DNA from: JBBTQS01 sp964627055
GTDB lineage: Bacteria; Patescibacteriota; Patescibacteriia; Magasanikbacterales; JBBTQS01
Direction of reading: 5' to 3'
DNA: 61,542 bases
Assembly: GCA_964627055.1 (NCBI GenBank)
Contig: CAZVGV010000005.1
Coordinates: 1 to 61,542, forward strand
Shown here in pieces: positions 14,489-22,485 of this stretch. The first letter of the stretch is position 1. Every line of letters starts with the position of its first letter. Under the pieces are notes generated by a model. The model made no database searches and was not told the origin of the DNA. It worked only from the letters and a program-made list of their open reading frames with translations. Made by a program: the position numbers and the translations under genes.

Positions 14489-14677
14489 TTAGTTCGAGCG
14501 CTTTGCTGCTGCTTTCATCTGACGGCCCTTGTAGGTGCCGCAGAACGCGCAGATCTGGTGAGGCATCACCGGTTTCTTGCACTGACTGCACGCGATCATC
14601 GACTTCTTATCCAAGTGCTGATGCGCATTGGCGCGTCCGATACGAGCATGATTGTGTCGCTGTGTAGGCGTAGGCAT
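14489..14677 (-). CDS. rpmF: Ribosomal protein L32
   Basis: Protein of 62 aa. The basic N-terminus (PTPTQRHNHARIGRAN) is typical of L32. The zinc ribbon is intact: CSQC near residue 30 and CAFC near 43. It is a component of the 50S subunit. The gene opens the rpmF-nusB-rnc operon behind a consensus promoter at 14704-14732. The leader is about 25 nt without a clear Shine-Dalgarno. Confidence 0.95.
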   Translation of the reverse strand: MPTPTQRHNHARIGRANAHQHLDKKSMIACSQCKKPVMPHQICAFCGTYKGRQMKAAAKRSN

Positions 14678-14703
14678 AACAAAAATTCATTTCGAATAGG
14701 CTA

Positions 14704-14732
14704 AGTATAGCAGAAAACGCTTTATTTAGCAA
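14704..14732 (-). promoter_or_regulatory. Promoter of rpmF-nusB-rnc-tRNA-Arg
   Basis: On - : TTGCTA (14727-14732), a 17-bp spacer, TATACT (14704-14709). Confidence 0.85.
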
Positions 14733-14784
14733 GTATGCATATTCTCTGTATTTTAGGCAAAAAGTCTAGTCACCAAAATTGAAG

Positions 14785-14808
14785 GGCCAGCCCGAGGAAG
14801 GGCTGGCC
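14785..14808 (-). terminator. Terminator of gyrA
   Basis: A 9-bp perfect stem GGCCAGCCC/GGGCTGGCC with a 6-nt loop. On - CTTCAATTTT follows. Confidence 0.75.
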
Positions 14809-14852
14809 GCTTCGTACCCCGACGCAATCCGGGGAGCACTCTTTGGTGTGGA

Positions 14853-17360
14853 CTACACAATGGTCACGCTTGCCACCACATCCTTATCTTCCTTGAATCG
14901 CATGAGGCGAACGCCTTGTGTTGCGCGGCCAAGGACTGAGACTGTGGAGAGGGAGACACGAATGACCTGGCCCTTTTCAGAGATAAGGATCACATCCTTG
15001 GTTGCGGTGGAACGGACAACACGTGCGCTGACGATCGCGCCGGTCTTGTCCTTCACATTCGCCGTCTTGGTGCCCGAGCCGCCACGGGATTGTAATCGGT
15101 ATTCAGTGATGTCGGTGCGCTTGCCGTATCCGTTCTCGGTGACTACGAAGAGTTGGTATTCACCTTCCTTGAGTTTGCCTGGGGTGACATCCATACCAAC
15201 GATGTAGTCATTCTCATGAAGTCGCATGCCGCGCACACCGGCTGCGGTGCGTCCCATTGCGCGGATACCCTTTTCTTCGAAGCGAATCGACATGCCTTGT
15301 GCAGTGACGATCGTCACCTCGTCAGTGCCTGTGGTAGCACGCACCCAGCTGAGTTCGTCATCTTCGTGTAGGGTAATTGCAATAATTCCGGAGCGTCGAA
15401 CGTTCGCGAATGCTTCGATGCCTACCTTCTTCATGGTGCCCTTCTTGGTGACCATGATGAGGTATTTCTTATCAGCACCGACGACCACATCTTCATCTTT
15501 ATTCTCTTCTTCGGATACCCCAGCGTTCAGTGCGAGTACTGCCGAAACCTTCTCATTTGGCGCCAGCTGCAAGAAATTCACCAGTGCCTGACCACGAGCA
15601 GTACGTGAGGATTCTGGAATATCGTACGCCTTGGTTTGGAATACACGACCTCGTGATGTGAAGAAGAGGAGGTCAGCGTGCGTGGTGGTAGTCACCATGC
15701 TCTCCACCGTGTCTTCTTCCTTTGTAGTTACACCAATGACGCCCTTACCACCTCGGTGCTGGAGCTTGAAGGTGTCTGGTGCGATACGCTTGATGTAGTT
15801 GTCCTGGGTGATCATGAGGATCGCAGGAGCGTTCGGGATAAGATCCTCAGTCGAGAACTCCTTGATGCCGTGCTTGATAATTTGTGTGCGGCGTGCATCG
15901 CCAAACTGCTCGCGCATGGAAACAACTTCATCCTTGATAATGCCACGCATGCGCTTGACCGACGAGAGAATTGCTTCGCATTCCTTGATGAACTTTTGCT
16001 TTTCGCTGAGTTCGTTCTCGATCTTGAGACGCTCGAGGTTCGCGAGGTTCTGAAGACGCATGTCGAGGATGGCGTTGGCCTGAATCTCGGACAATTTGAA
16101 CTTTGCAATAAGGTTGGATCGTGCATCTTCGCGGTCTTTGGATGCCTTGATGACCTTGATGACCGCATCAATATTCGAGAGCGCAATCATGAGACCCTCG
16201 AGGATGTGTGCACGCTCACGAGCGCGATCGAGATCGTACTGGGTGCGGCGACGAACAACGTCCTCACGATGCTTCACATACTCTTCGAGCACCATCTTGA
16301 GATTGAGTACGCGTGGTTGGAGACCATCAACAAGTGCAAGCAAGTTCACGTGGAATGCGGTCTGCATCTGGGTGAGCTTGTAGAGCTGGTTGAGTACCTT
16401 CTTCGGATACGCGTCTTTCTTGAGATCGATTACGACACGAACACCATCCTTGTTCGACTCGTCGCGCAAGTCCTTGATGCCTTCGATGATCTTTTCCTTC
16501 ACAAGGTCCGCGATCTTTTCGATCATGGTGGCCTTGTTCACAAGGTATGGAATTTCTGTAACGATAATCGAGAAGTTGCCCTTGCTGTCTTCGACAATTT
16601 CGGCCTTTGCTCGTACGACGATACCACCACGTCCCGTGGAGTATGCAGCCTCGATATCTTTTACATTGTAAATAATACCACCGGTAGGGAAGTCAGGTCC
16701 CTTGATGAACTCCATGAGATCCGGAACGGTCGCGCTTGGGTTGTCTAGGAGATGCTCAATGGCGTGACATACCTCTGTAAGGTTGTGCGGAGGAATGTTG
16801 GTCGCCATACCAACAGCGATACCAACCGATCCGTTGATGAGCAGGTTGGGAAGACGAGCAGGGAGTACACGTGGTTCTTTGTGCGAACCGTCATAGTTAG
16901 GTGTGAACTCAACCGTATCCTTCTCAAGATCAAGGAGGAGTTCCTCTGAAATATGCGTGAGCTTGGCCTCGGTGTAACGCATTGCCGCAGCCGAGTCGCC
17001 GTCCATGGAACCGAAGTTACCTTGTCCAAGTACGAGCGGGTTGCGCATGGAGAAGTCCTGTGCGAGACGAACAAGCGAGTCATATACTGCCAAATCGCCG
17101 TGTGGGTGGTATTTACCAAGCACTTCACCGACTACGGTAGCAGACTTACGGAACTTCGCGCTTGGGCGCAATCCGATCTGCCACATCGCATAGAGAATGC
17201 GGCGGTGCACAGGTTTGAGTCCGTCACGTACATCAGGAAGAGCGCGAGATACGATAACGCTCATCGCGTAATCGAGGTAGGACTGCTCGACTTCGGTAAC
17301 AATGGAGCGTGCGTTGACTGTACCGATGAGATCTTGTCTTGGTTCTGGTGTTCCGGCCAT
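14853..17360 (-). CDS. gyrA: DNA gyrase subunit A
   Basis: Protein of 835 aa. The catalytic tyrosine is Y129 in AAAMRYTEAKL. The winged-helix quinolone pocket is HPHGDLAVYD at 85-94, where Leu replaces the usual Ser (Ser83 in E. coli); the Asp is kept. The C-terminal beta-pinwheel repeats follow residue 500 and carry the GyrA box as QHRGGKG (QRRGGKG in E. coli), which marks gyrase rather than topoisomerase IV. With GyrB it introduces negative supercoils. It is the last of three - strand genes and ends at a terminator. Confidence 0.97.
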   Translation of the reverse strand: MAGTPEPRQDLIGTVNARSIVTEVEQSYLDYAMSVIVSRALPDVRDGLKPVHRRILYAMWQIGLRPSAKFRKSATVVGEVLGKYHPHGDLAVYDSLVRLAQDFSMRNPLVLGQGNFGSMDGDSAAAMRYTEAKLTHISEELLLDLEKDTVEFTPNYDGSHKEPRVLPARLPNLLINGSVGIAVGMATNIPPHNLTEVCHAIEHLLDNPSATVPDLMEFIKGPDFPTGGIIYNVKDIEAAYSTGRGGIVVRAKAEIVEDSKGNFSIIVTEIPYLVNKATMIEKIADLVKEKIIEGIKDLRDESNKDGVRVVIDLKKDAYPKKVLNQLYKLTQMQTAFHVNLLALVDGLQPRVLNLKMVLEEYVKHREDVVRRRTQYDLDRARERAHILEGLMIALSNIDAVIKVIKASKDREDARSNLIAKFKLSEIQANAILDMRLQNLANLERLKIENELSEKQKFIKECEAILSSVKRMRGIIKDEVVSMREQFGDARRTQIIKHGIKEFSTEDLIPNAPAILMITQDNYIKRIAPDTFKLQHRGGKGVIGVTTKEEDTVESMVTTTTHADLLFFTSRGRVFQTKAYDIPESSRTARGQALVNFLQLAPNEKVSAVLALNAGVSEEENKDEDVVVGADKKYLIMVTKKGTMKKVGIEAFANVRRSGIIAITLHEDDELSWVRATTGTDEVTIVTAQGMSIRFEEKGIRAMGRTAAGVRGMRLHENDYIVGMDVTPGKLKEGEYQLFVVTENGYGKRTDITEYRLQSRGGSGTKTANVKDKTGAIVSARVVRSTATKDVILISEKGQVIRVSLSTVSVLGRATQGVRLMRFKEDKDVVASVTIV

Positions 17361-17361
17361 A

Positions 17362-17601
17362 TTAGCGAGTGGTTGATGTAGTCGACGTTGGTGTCATCGT
17401 GCTTGGGATGGACGTCGATGGTACTGGTGTTGATGTTGGGGTGATCAAGAGTGCTTCTAGTGGTGCGAGATCTGCTTGATCTAATGGACGAGCTCGTTCG
17501 TGTGTCTTGAGACCAACCATGGCGTAGGTGGCGATAGCAACGACTACCAGCGCACCCAGGAGGAGATAGAGCATCAGTTGGCGGTCACTCGAATGTGCCA
17601 T
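17362..17601 (-). CDS. Small single-pass membrane protein
   Basis: Protein of 79 aa. A hydrophobic segment covers about 9-30 (LMLYLLLGALVVVAIATYAMVG). After KTHERARP comes an acidic bit and then a tail of Thr, Ser and Pro (TPTSTPVPSTS) that is probably outside the cell. No family recognised. It ends 1 bp before gyrA and begins 3 bp behind the MBL-fold gene, so it belongs to that operon. Confidence 0.65.
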   Translation of the reverse strand: MAHSSDRQLMLYLLLGALVVVAIATYAMVGLKTHERARPLDQADLAPLEALLITPTSTPVPSTSIPSTMTPTSTTSTTR

Positions 17602-17604
17602 AGA

Positions 17605-18198
17605 TTAGGAGCGCGTAAGGATGATGGTTGTCATTGTTGCCTCAGGGAGATCTTTCTTGCGCAGCTTCGCTCGTTCTTCTCTTTGAGGGTCTGTGACACC
17701 GATCTGCTTGAGGAATGCTGCGGAATCGTCGTGACAGATTGGAATAAGTACACGAGGTTCAATTTGGGTTACAAGCTCAGCTGCCTTGTCTGCAGCAAGC
17801 GAGCCGTTGCCACCCACGGGTACGAAGAGTACGTCGACGCCATCAAGTTCTGCAGCGGTCGCCTCGTCGAGTTTTTGGTCAATTGCTCCGAGATGCGCGC
17901 AGGTGAGGTCTTCAACGGAGAAACGGTAGATGACGGGCGCAGACGTGCTTTGGGTTGCAAAACCAACTACAGCAACATCGTGCGTCTCGTATTCACCAGG
18001 GTGTTCAATAGTGTATGGATCCTTCGCACCATTGACGATTGCTTCGGAGCCGCGGGTGAGTAATACCACCTCAGCATTGTGTGCGCGAGAAATCGCAATT
18101 TCCTTGGATTGGTAGGGGTCGATGAGGACGGTTGCGTTTTCCTCGCCTCGCTTATATTCAATTTTAATCGTGGACGCGCCGAGCCAGCTGACAAACAT
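17605..18198 (-). CDS. MBL-fold metal-dependent hydrolase (UlaG-like)
   Basis: Protein of 197 aa of the UlaG-like / Lactamase_B_3 type: WLGASTIKIEY at the start, VLIDPYQSKEI, then HPGEYETHDVAVVGFA, the metal-binding HLGAIDQKL region, DVLFVPVGGNGSLAADKAAELV and a late PICHDD. The usual first HxHxDH motif is missing (VLLTRGSEAIV stands there), so a single metal site or no catalysis is possible. The gene heads the operon with gyrA. Confidence 0.75.
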   Translation of the reverse strand: MFVSWLGASTIKIEYKRGEENATVLIDPYQSKEIAISRAHNAEVVLLTRGSEAIVNGAKDPYTIEHPGEYETHDVAVVGFATQSTSAPVIYRFSVEDLTCAHLGAIDQKLDEATAAELDGVDVLFVPVGGNGSLAADKAAELVTQIEPRVLIPICHDDSAAFLKQIGVTDPQREERAKLRKKDLPEATMTTIILTRS

Positions 18199-18218
18199 AG
18201 TTGGATTGATACGCGTGT

Positions 18219-18248
18219 AGTGTACCTAAAGGGGGGTTGCATTGACAA
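18219..18248 (-). promoter_or_regulatory. Promoter of the MBL-gyrA operon
   Basis: On - : TTGTCA (18243-18248), an 18-bp spacer, TACACT (18219-18224). Confidence 0.6.
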
Positions 18249-18290
18249 TAGACGAGCCTGTGGCCCTTGGACCAGTAGAACCAAGAGAAG

Positions 18291-18319
18291 TTGACAGGTT
18301 ACCCCAAATCACCTATGCT
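18291..18319 (+). promoter_or_regulatory. Promoter of rpsA
   Basis: TTGACA (18291-18296), a 17-bp spacer and TATGCT (18314-18319). The leader runs from about 18326 to 18384. It contains short hairpins such as CGGA-GTCC-TCCG and no Shine-Dalgarno. Confidence 0.8.
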
Positions 18320-18384
18320 GTGTGTACTCATTATTCAAGGCGCAGGCGCGCCACTCGGAGTCCTCCGGGCTAACATTTTGTGCT

Positions 18385-19512
18385 ATGTCTACAGCAAAAT
18401 GGGAAGAGAAAAAGGACAGCGAATTTGGAAAGTTACTTGAGAACTATTTTAGCGCGTTGCCATCAGTTGGCGACACGGTTACGGGTACCGTACTCTCGGT
18501 GAGCAAGGGCGAGGTTCGCCTCGACATCAATGGTCTTGTGACAGGTGTGATTCGTGGAGCAGAAATGTTCAACGAAGCAACGGAGTACGCAGGCCTCAAG
18601 ATCGGCGACTCGATCGAAGCAACAGTACTTGAAGCAGAAAATGAAAACGGCGAAATGGAACTCTCGTTCCGCGTCGCAGGACACCGCAAGGCATGGGATT
18701 CCATGCTTGGACTCTCGAAGTCTGGCGAAATTGTGGATGTAAAGATCTACGATGCGAACAAGGGTGGTCTTATGGCACAGCTTGGTGCACTGCGCGGGTT
18801 TATCCCAGTGTCCCAGCTTTCGCCTGAGCACTATCCACGTGTTCCAGGTGGCGACAAGCAGAAGATTTTTGATCGCCTTAAGGAATATGTAGGAAGCACA
18901 TTCCGCACGAAGGTGCTCGACGTGAATGAGAAGGAAAGCAAGATTATCTTCTCGGAGAAAGCGGTTTGGGAAGACGAGCAGAAGAGCATCATTGATTCCT
19001 ATAAGGTAGGTGATATTGTAGAAGGTGAAGTATCGGCACTTACGAGCTTTGGTGCATTTGTGCGCTTTGGTGAGCTCGAAGGCCTTGTACACATCAGCGA
19101 ACTTGCATGGCAGCGCATCGACCACCCACGTGATGTGGTGAAGGTTGGTGACAAGGTCAGCGCAAAGGTGATTCAGATCGACGGCAGCAAGATTTTCCTC
19201 TCGATGAAGCAGTTGATGGAAGATCCATGGGCAAGCGTTGCATCGAAGTACACGGTTGGCACGCTCGTAAAGGGTAAGGTACTCAAGGTAAATCCATTCG
19301 GCCTCTTCGTAGAGCTCGACAAGGATATCCACGGCCTTGCACACGTGAGCGAATTGTCTGACAGCCCAATTGATATCAATACATTTGCGAAGCCAGGTGA
19401 TGTCCTCGAGTTCGAGATCGTTACCATCGAACCGAAGGAGCATCGTTTGGGTCTGCGCATCCCAGGTGTGAAGGGGAACACGCCTGTTGCAGACGAGAAG
19501 AAAGACGCGTAA
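18385..19512 (+). CDS. rpsA: Ribosomal protein S1 (four S1 repeats)
   Basis: Protein of 375 aa with four S1 RNA-binding domains, at about 28-100, 117-185, 204-273 and 290-360. Signatures are GTVLSVSKGEVRLDI, GFIPVSQLS, GEVSALTSFGAFVRF, GLVHISELAW and GLAHVSELS. It recruits mRNA to the 30S subunit, a role that matters where leaders lack Shine-Dalgarno sites. The short form, against six repeats in E. coli, is common in small genomes. ATG 18385 fits the leader; the in-frame 18322 lies before the predicted transcription start. As in E. coli rpsA, no Shine-Dalgarno is present. Confidence 0.95.
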   Translation: MSTAKWEEKKDSEFGKLLENYFSALPSVGDTVTGTVLSVSKGEVRLDINGLVTGVIRGAEMFNEATEYAGLKIGDSIEATVLEAENENGEMELSFRVAGHRKAWDSMLGLSKSGEIVDVKIYDANKGGLMAQLGALRGFIPVSQLSPEHYPRVPGGDKQKIFDRLKEYVGSTFRTKVLDVNEKESKIIFSEKAVWEDEQKSIIDSYKVGDIVEGEVSALTSFGAFVRFGELEGLVHISELAWQRIDHPRDVVKVGDKVSAKVIQIDGSKIFLSMKQLMEDPWASVASKYTVGTLVKGKVLKVNPFGLFVELDKDIHGLAHVSELSDSPIDINTFAKPGDVLEFEIVTIEPKEHRLGLRIPGVKGNTPVADEKKDA

Positions 19513-19522
19513 ATCATTCACG

Positions 19523-19550
19523 CTACGCCCCGGCATCAGTCGGGGCGTAG
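19523..19550 (+). terminator. Terminator of rpsA
   Basis: CTACGCCCC pairs with GGGGCGTAG around a 10-nt loop. The tail TCGTTTAGTC is only moderately T-rich. Confidence 0.65.
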
Positions 19551-19567
19551 TCGTTTAGTCGTATCGT

Positions 19568-21412
19568 ATGTCCACGCTTGTCAAAAATATCACCCTTACG
19601 ATAGGTGCGCTCCTGTTGCTTGCAGGAGTATTTCAATTTTTGCCCTTTGGCAAAGTTGAGCCTGAGAACATTACCATCGAAACACTCGTAGGGGAGATTA
19701 AGAAAAACGAAGTTGAGAAGGTGCTTGTTGAGGGCGGCATGATTACGGTGACCCGTCGTGACAGCACACCTGATGACAATCAGACACCAGCGCCACAGGT
19801 GCTGCACAAGGAGCCAGGCGAGAAGTTGTCTGATTTGTTGACCAATTACGGTGTGAAGCCTGAAGAGCTTGCACAGTTCAAGACTGAGGTGAAGACAGAG
19901 TCCGGCTTTCGGTATTGGGCGGGTTCGGTGTTGCCATTTGCATTACCAATATTGCTGTTCGTAGTACTCATGTACTTCATGGCGCGACAGGTATCAGGCG
20001 CGAATTCGCGCGCAATGATGTTCGGTCAGTCTCCAGCTCGAGAACAAGAAGAAGATGAGAAGAGCAAGGTGACGTTCGGGGACGTAGCGGGCATGAAGGA
20101 AGCGAAGAATGAGCTTGAAGAAGTAGTTGATTTTTTGAAGAATCCTGCACGATTTAGTGAGATGGGAGCAAAGATCCCGAAGGGTGTGCTCCTGATGGGT
20201 TCGCCTGGTACTGGTAAGACATTGCTTGCAAAGGCAGTAGCAGGTGAGGCTGGTGTGCCATTCTTGCACATGTCAGGGTCTGAATTCGTAGAAATGTTCG
20301 TGGGTGTTGGTGCATCACGCGTGCGTGATCTCTTCCGCCGTGCGCTTAAGGTTGCACCAGCCATCATCTTCATTGATGAAATCGACGCGGTTGGACGTCG
20401 TCGTGGTGCAGGACTTGGTGGTTCGCACGATGAGCGAGAGCAGACACTCAACCAAATTCTTGTAGAGATGGATGGGTTTGCACCAAATGCAGGTGTCATC
20501 GTTATTGCAGCTACCAACCGTGCTGATGTCCTGGATCCAGCATTGCTTCGTCCAGGTCGATTTGATCGTCGTGTAACCGTTACACCTCCGGACATTAATG
20601 ATCGCGAGGCAATTCTCAAGATTCATGCAGCTAATAAACCGCTTGCTGAGGAAGTAGATCTCCGTCAGATTGCGCAGCGAACTCCTGGGTTTACCGGTGC
20701 TGATTTGGCGAATTTGCTGAACGAAGCTGCAATTGTGACGGTTCGTCGCGGAGAGAAGCGCATCACGAGTCGCTCAATTCTTGAGAGTATCGAAAAGGTA
20801 TTGCTCGGGCCGGAGCGCAAGAGTCGTGTTATGTCAGAGAAGGATCGCAAGATGACTGCGTACCACGAGGCAGGTCACGCTGTCGTAGGCTTCTTCAGTG
20901 AACATGCAGATCCGGTGCGCAAGATATCGATTATTTCGCGTGGTCATGCAGGCGGGTACACGCTCAAGATGCCTAGCGAGGACAAGAATTACCATACGAA
21001 GGCTGAGTTTCTTGCTGATATTGCGGTTGCACTGGGTGGGTATGTCGCTGAGAAGATGATTTACGGCGAGGATAATGTATCGACAGGACCAAGCAGCGAT
21101 TTGCGTACCGCAACGCAATTGGCGCGGTCATTGGTCATGGACTATGGTATGAGTGATGCGCTTGGGCAGCGCACGTACGGTGCTCGTGAGGACCTTATCT
21201 TCTTGGGACGTGAGATCCATGAGCAGCGTGATTACTCAGAAAAAGTCGCAGAACAGATTGATGCTGAAGTACAACGTGTCATTGCCGAGGCACGCAAGCG
21301 CGCAGAGGATATTCTCACGAAGCATCGTTCGAAGGTGGATGCTTTGGTGACAGAGTTATTGAAGAATGAGAGTGTCGAACAAGGTGAGTTCGAAGCAATC
21401 ATGAAGGCGTAA
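19568..21412 (+). CDS. ftsH: ATP-dependent zinc metalloprotease FtsH
   Basis: Protein of 614 aa. Membrane segments lie at about 7-27 and 119-138 with a periplasmic domain between. The AAA+ Walker A is GSPGTGKT at 211-218, Walker B is IIFIDEID, and the second region of homology is RPGRFDRRV. The zinc site HEAGH is at 433-437, with a later Asp in the GEDNVSTGPSSDL region. FtsH unfolds and degrades membrane and short-lived soluble proteins. No Shine-Dalgarno; ATG lies soon behind the rpsA terminator. Confidence 0.97.
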   Translation: MSTLVKNITLTIGALLLLAGVFQFLPFGKVEPENITIETLVGEIKKNEVEKVLVEGGMITVTRRDSTPDDNQTPAPQVLHKEPGEKLSDLLTNYGVKPEELAQFKTEVKTESGFRYWAGSVLPFALPILLFVVLMYFMARQVSGANSRAMMFGQSPAREQEEDEKSKVTFGDVAGMKEAKNELEEVVDFLKNPARFSEMGAKIPKGVLLMGSPGTGKTLLAKAVAGEAGVPFLHMSGSEFVEMFVGVGASRVRDLFRRALKVAPAIIFIDEIDAVGRRRGAGLGGSHDEREQTLNQILVEMDGFAPNAGVIVIAATNRADVLDPALLRPGRFDRRVTVTPPDINDREAILKIHAANKPLAEEVDLRQIAQRTPGFTGADLANLLNEAAIVTVRRGEKRITSRSILESIEKVLLGPERKSRVMSEKDRKMTAYHEAGHAVVGFFSEHADPVRKISIISRGHAGGYTLKMPSEDKNYHTKAEFLADIAVALGGYVAEKMIYGEDNVSTGPSSDLRTATQLARSLVMDYGMSDALGQRTYGAREDLIFLGREIHEQRDYSEKVAEQIDAEVQRVIAEARKRAEDILTKHRSKVDALVTELLKNESVEQGEFEAIMKA

Positions 21413-21436
21413 GACAAGAAAAGAATAGAGCGAGAG

Positions 21437-21470
21437 AAAAAAGTGTGGTATACTTGTACCACACTTTTTT
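21437..21470 (+). terminator. Terminator of ftsH with a -10 box in its loop
   Basis: A perfect 14-bp stem AAAAAAGTGTGGTA / TACCACACTTTTTT. The loop region holds TATACT (21449-21454) preceded by TGG, an extended -10 that can serve the next gene. The transcript would start near 21461 and carry only the 3' arm. Confidence 0.85.
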
Positions 21471-21486
21471 CCTCATCAATCGAGGT

Positions 21487-22485
21487 ATGCCCATTTCCAA
21501 GACCACGAAGGCCAAGCCTTTGTACGCTGTAGTGCTCCGTGACGCATGGCGGTTCACATGGCACCATCCCATGTTGTGGCTTTTGGGGTTCTTTGCGCTT
21601 TTTATCGGACACACGGGTGTTTTTGAAATTATTGGGTTCGTAACAAACGAACTCAATGGACAGGCTGTATCTACATTTAGCTCTGGTCCTGTTGGTTCTG
21701 TCATTATCCCAACAATTTTTGGTTCACAGTTGCTTGGTCTTGGTGGAGTGGGGATGTTGTTGGTGATTCGTATCCTTATTGCCATCATGATTGTTGTTGC
21801 TGCGGTTGCAAGTTCAGCGGCGCTCATTCACGCAGCACGCAAATATCACGAGGATGAACTCGAGACATTGCAGGAGTCTTGGCATCATGGAGTGCGACAT
21901 TTCTGGCCGGTATTGTTTTTGAATATTTTTAAGAAAGCTTGGATCTTTGGTACGGTCTGGTTGCTACGTATCCCACTTGGGCATCTCCTGCGAGAGGATG
22001 CAGCAGGTTGGTACACTGCACTTTTTGTGACGGAATTTGTAGTGGCGATTTTGCTTGCGTTGCTGGTTTCCTTTGTGGTCAACTATGCATCGATGTACAT
22101 CATCCTCGAGGAGGAGCATCTTGGGCGCGCAGTTGCAGATGGGTGGGCAACACTGCGTAAGCATTGGTTGATTTCGTTTGAAATGGGCGTACTCCTTCTC
22201 GTATTTCAAGCGTTGGTTGGTATTCTTACCGTGTACTCATTCTACTTCGTGTTTGGTTCGTTTGCTGGACTTACAATGGTAGCGAGCATGTTGAATGCTC
22301 CGGGGTTGGTTGCAACAGGATTCCTTGTGCATGTCTTCATGTGGTTCCTGTTCGTGAGCTGGGTAGGTGCGGTGTTTACAACGTTTGCGGTTAGCTCGTG
22401 GACGATTTTGTATACGCATTTCAAGAACAATAAGTCGGCGATTGGTTTCTTGCGCCGTGTGTTCCACCTTGCATTCCATGCCTGA
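21487..22485 (+). CDS. Polytopic membrane protein of unknown function
   Basis: Protein of 332 aa with about six hydrophobic segments (near residues 28-45, 73-100, 133-150, 175-200, 235-265 and 280-305). A short basic N-terminus and a cytoplasmic loop with RKYHEDELETLQES are seen. The layout recalls glycerophosphodiesterase-type or DUF-class membrane domains found in small genomes, but I cannot assign a family. ATG 21487 is chosen over 21445 because 21445 lies in the terminator hairpin. Its last 8 nt overlap the PilB-like ATPase gene, so the two are coupled. Confidence 0.65.
   Translation: MPISKTTKAKPLYAVVLRDAWRFTWHHPMLWLLGFFALFIGHTGVFEIIGFVTNELNGQAVSTFSSGPVGSVIIPTIFGSQLLGLGGVGMLLVIRILIAIMIVVAAVASSAALIHAARKYHEDELETLQESWHHGVRHFWPVLFLNIFKKAWIFGTVWLLRIPLGHLLREDAAGWYTALFVTEFVVAILLALLVSFVVNYASMYIILEEEHLGRAVADGWATLRKHWLISFEMGVLLLVFQALVGILTVYSFYFVFGSFAGLTMVASMLNAPGLVATGFLVHVFMWFLFVSWVGAVFTTFAVSSWTILYTHFKNNKSAIGFLRRVFHLAFHA

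Noticed and set aside
15678..16748. Long + strand open frame (about 356 codons) opposite gyrA
   Set aside because: It is fully antisense to the well-supported gyrA frame, its composition mirrors gyrA codons, and it has no start signals.
18463..19536. Long - strand open frame (about 357 codons) opposite rpsA
   Set aside because: Shadow of the rpsA gene; Cys/His/Leu-rich translation typical of an antisense frame.
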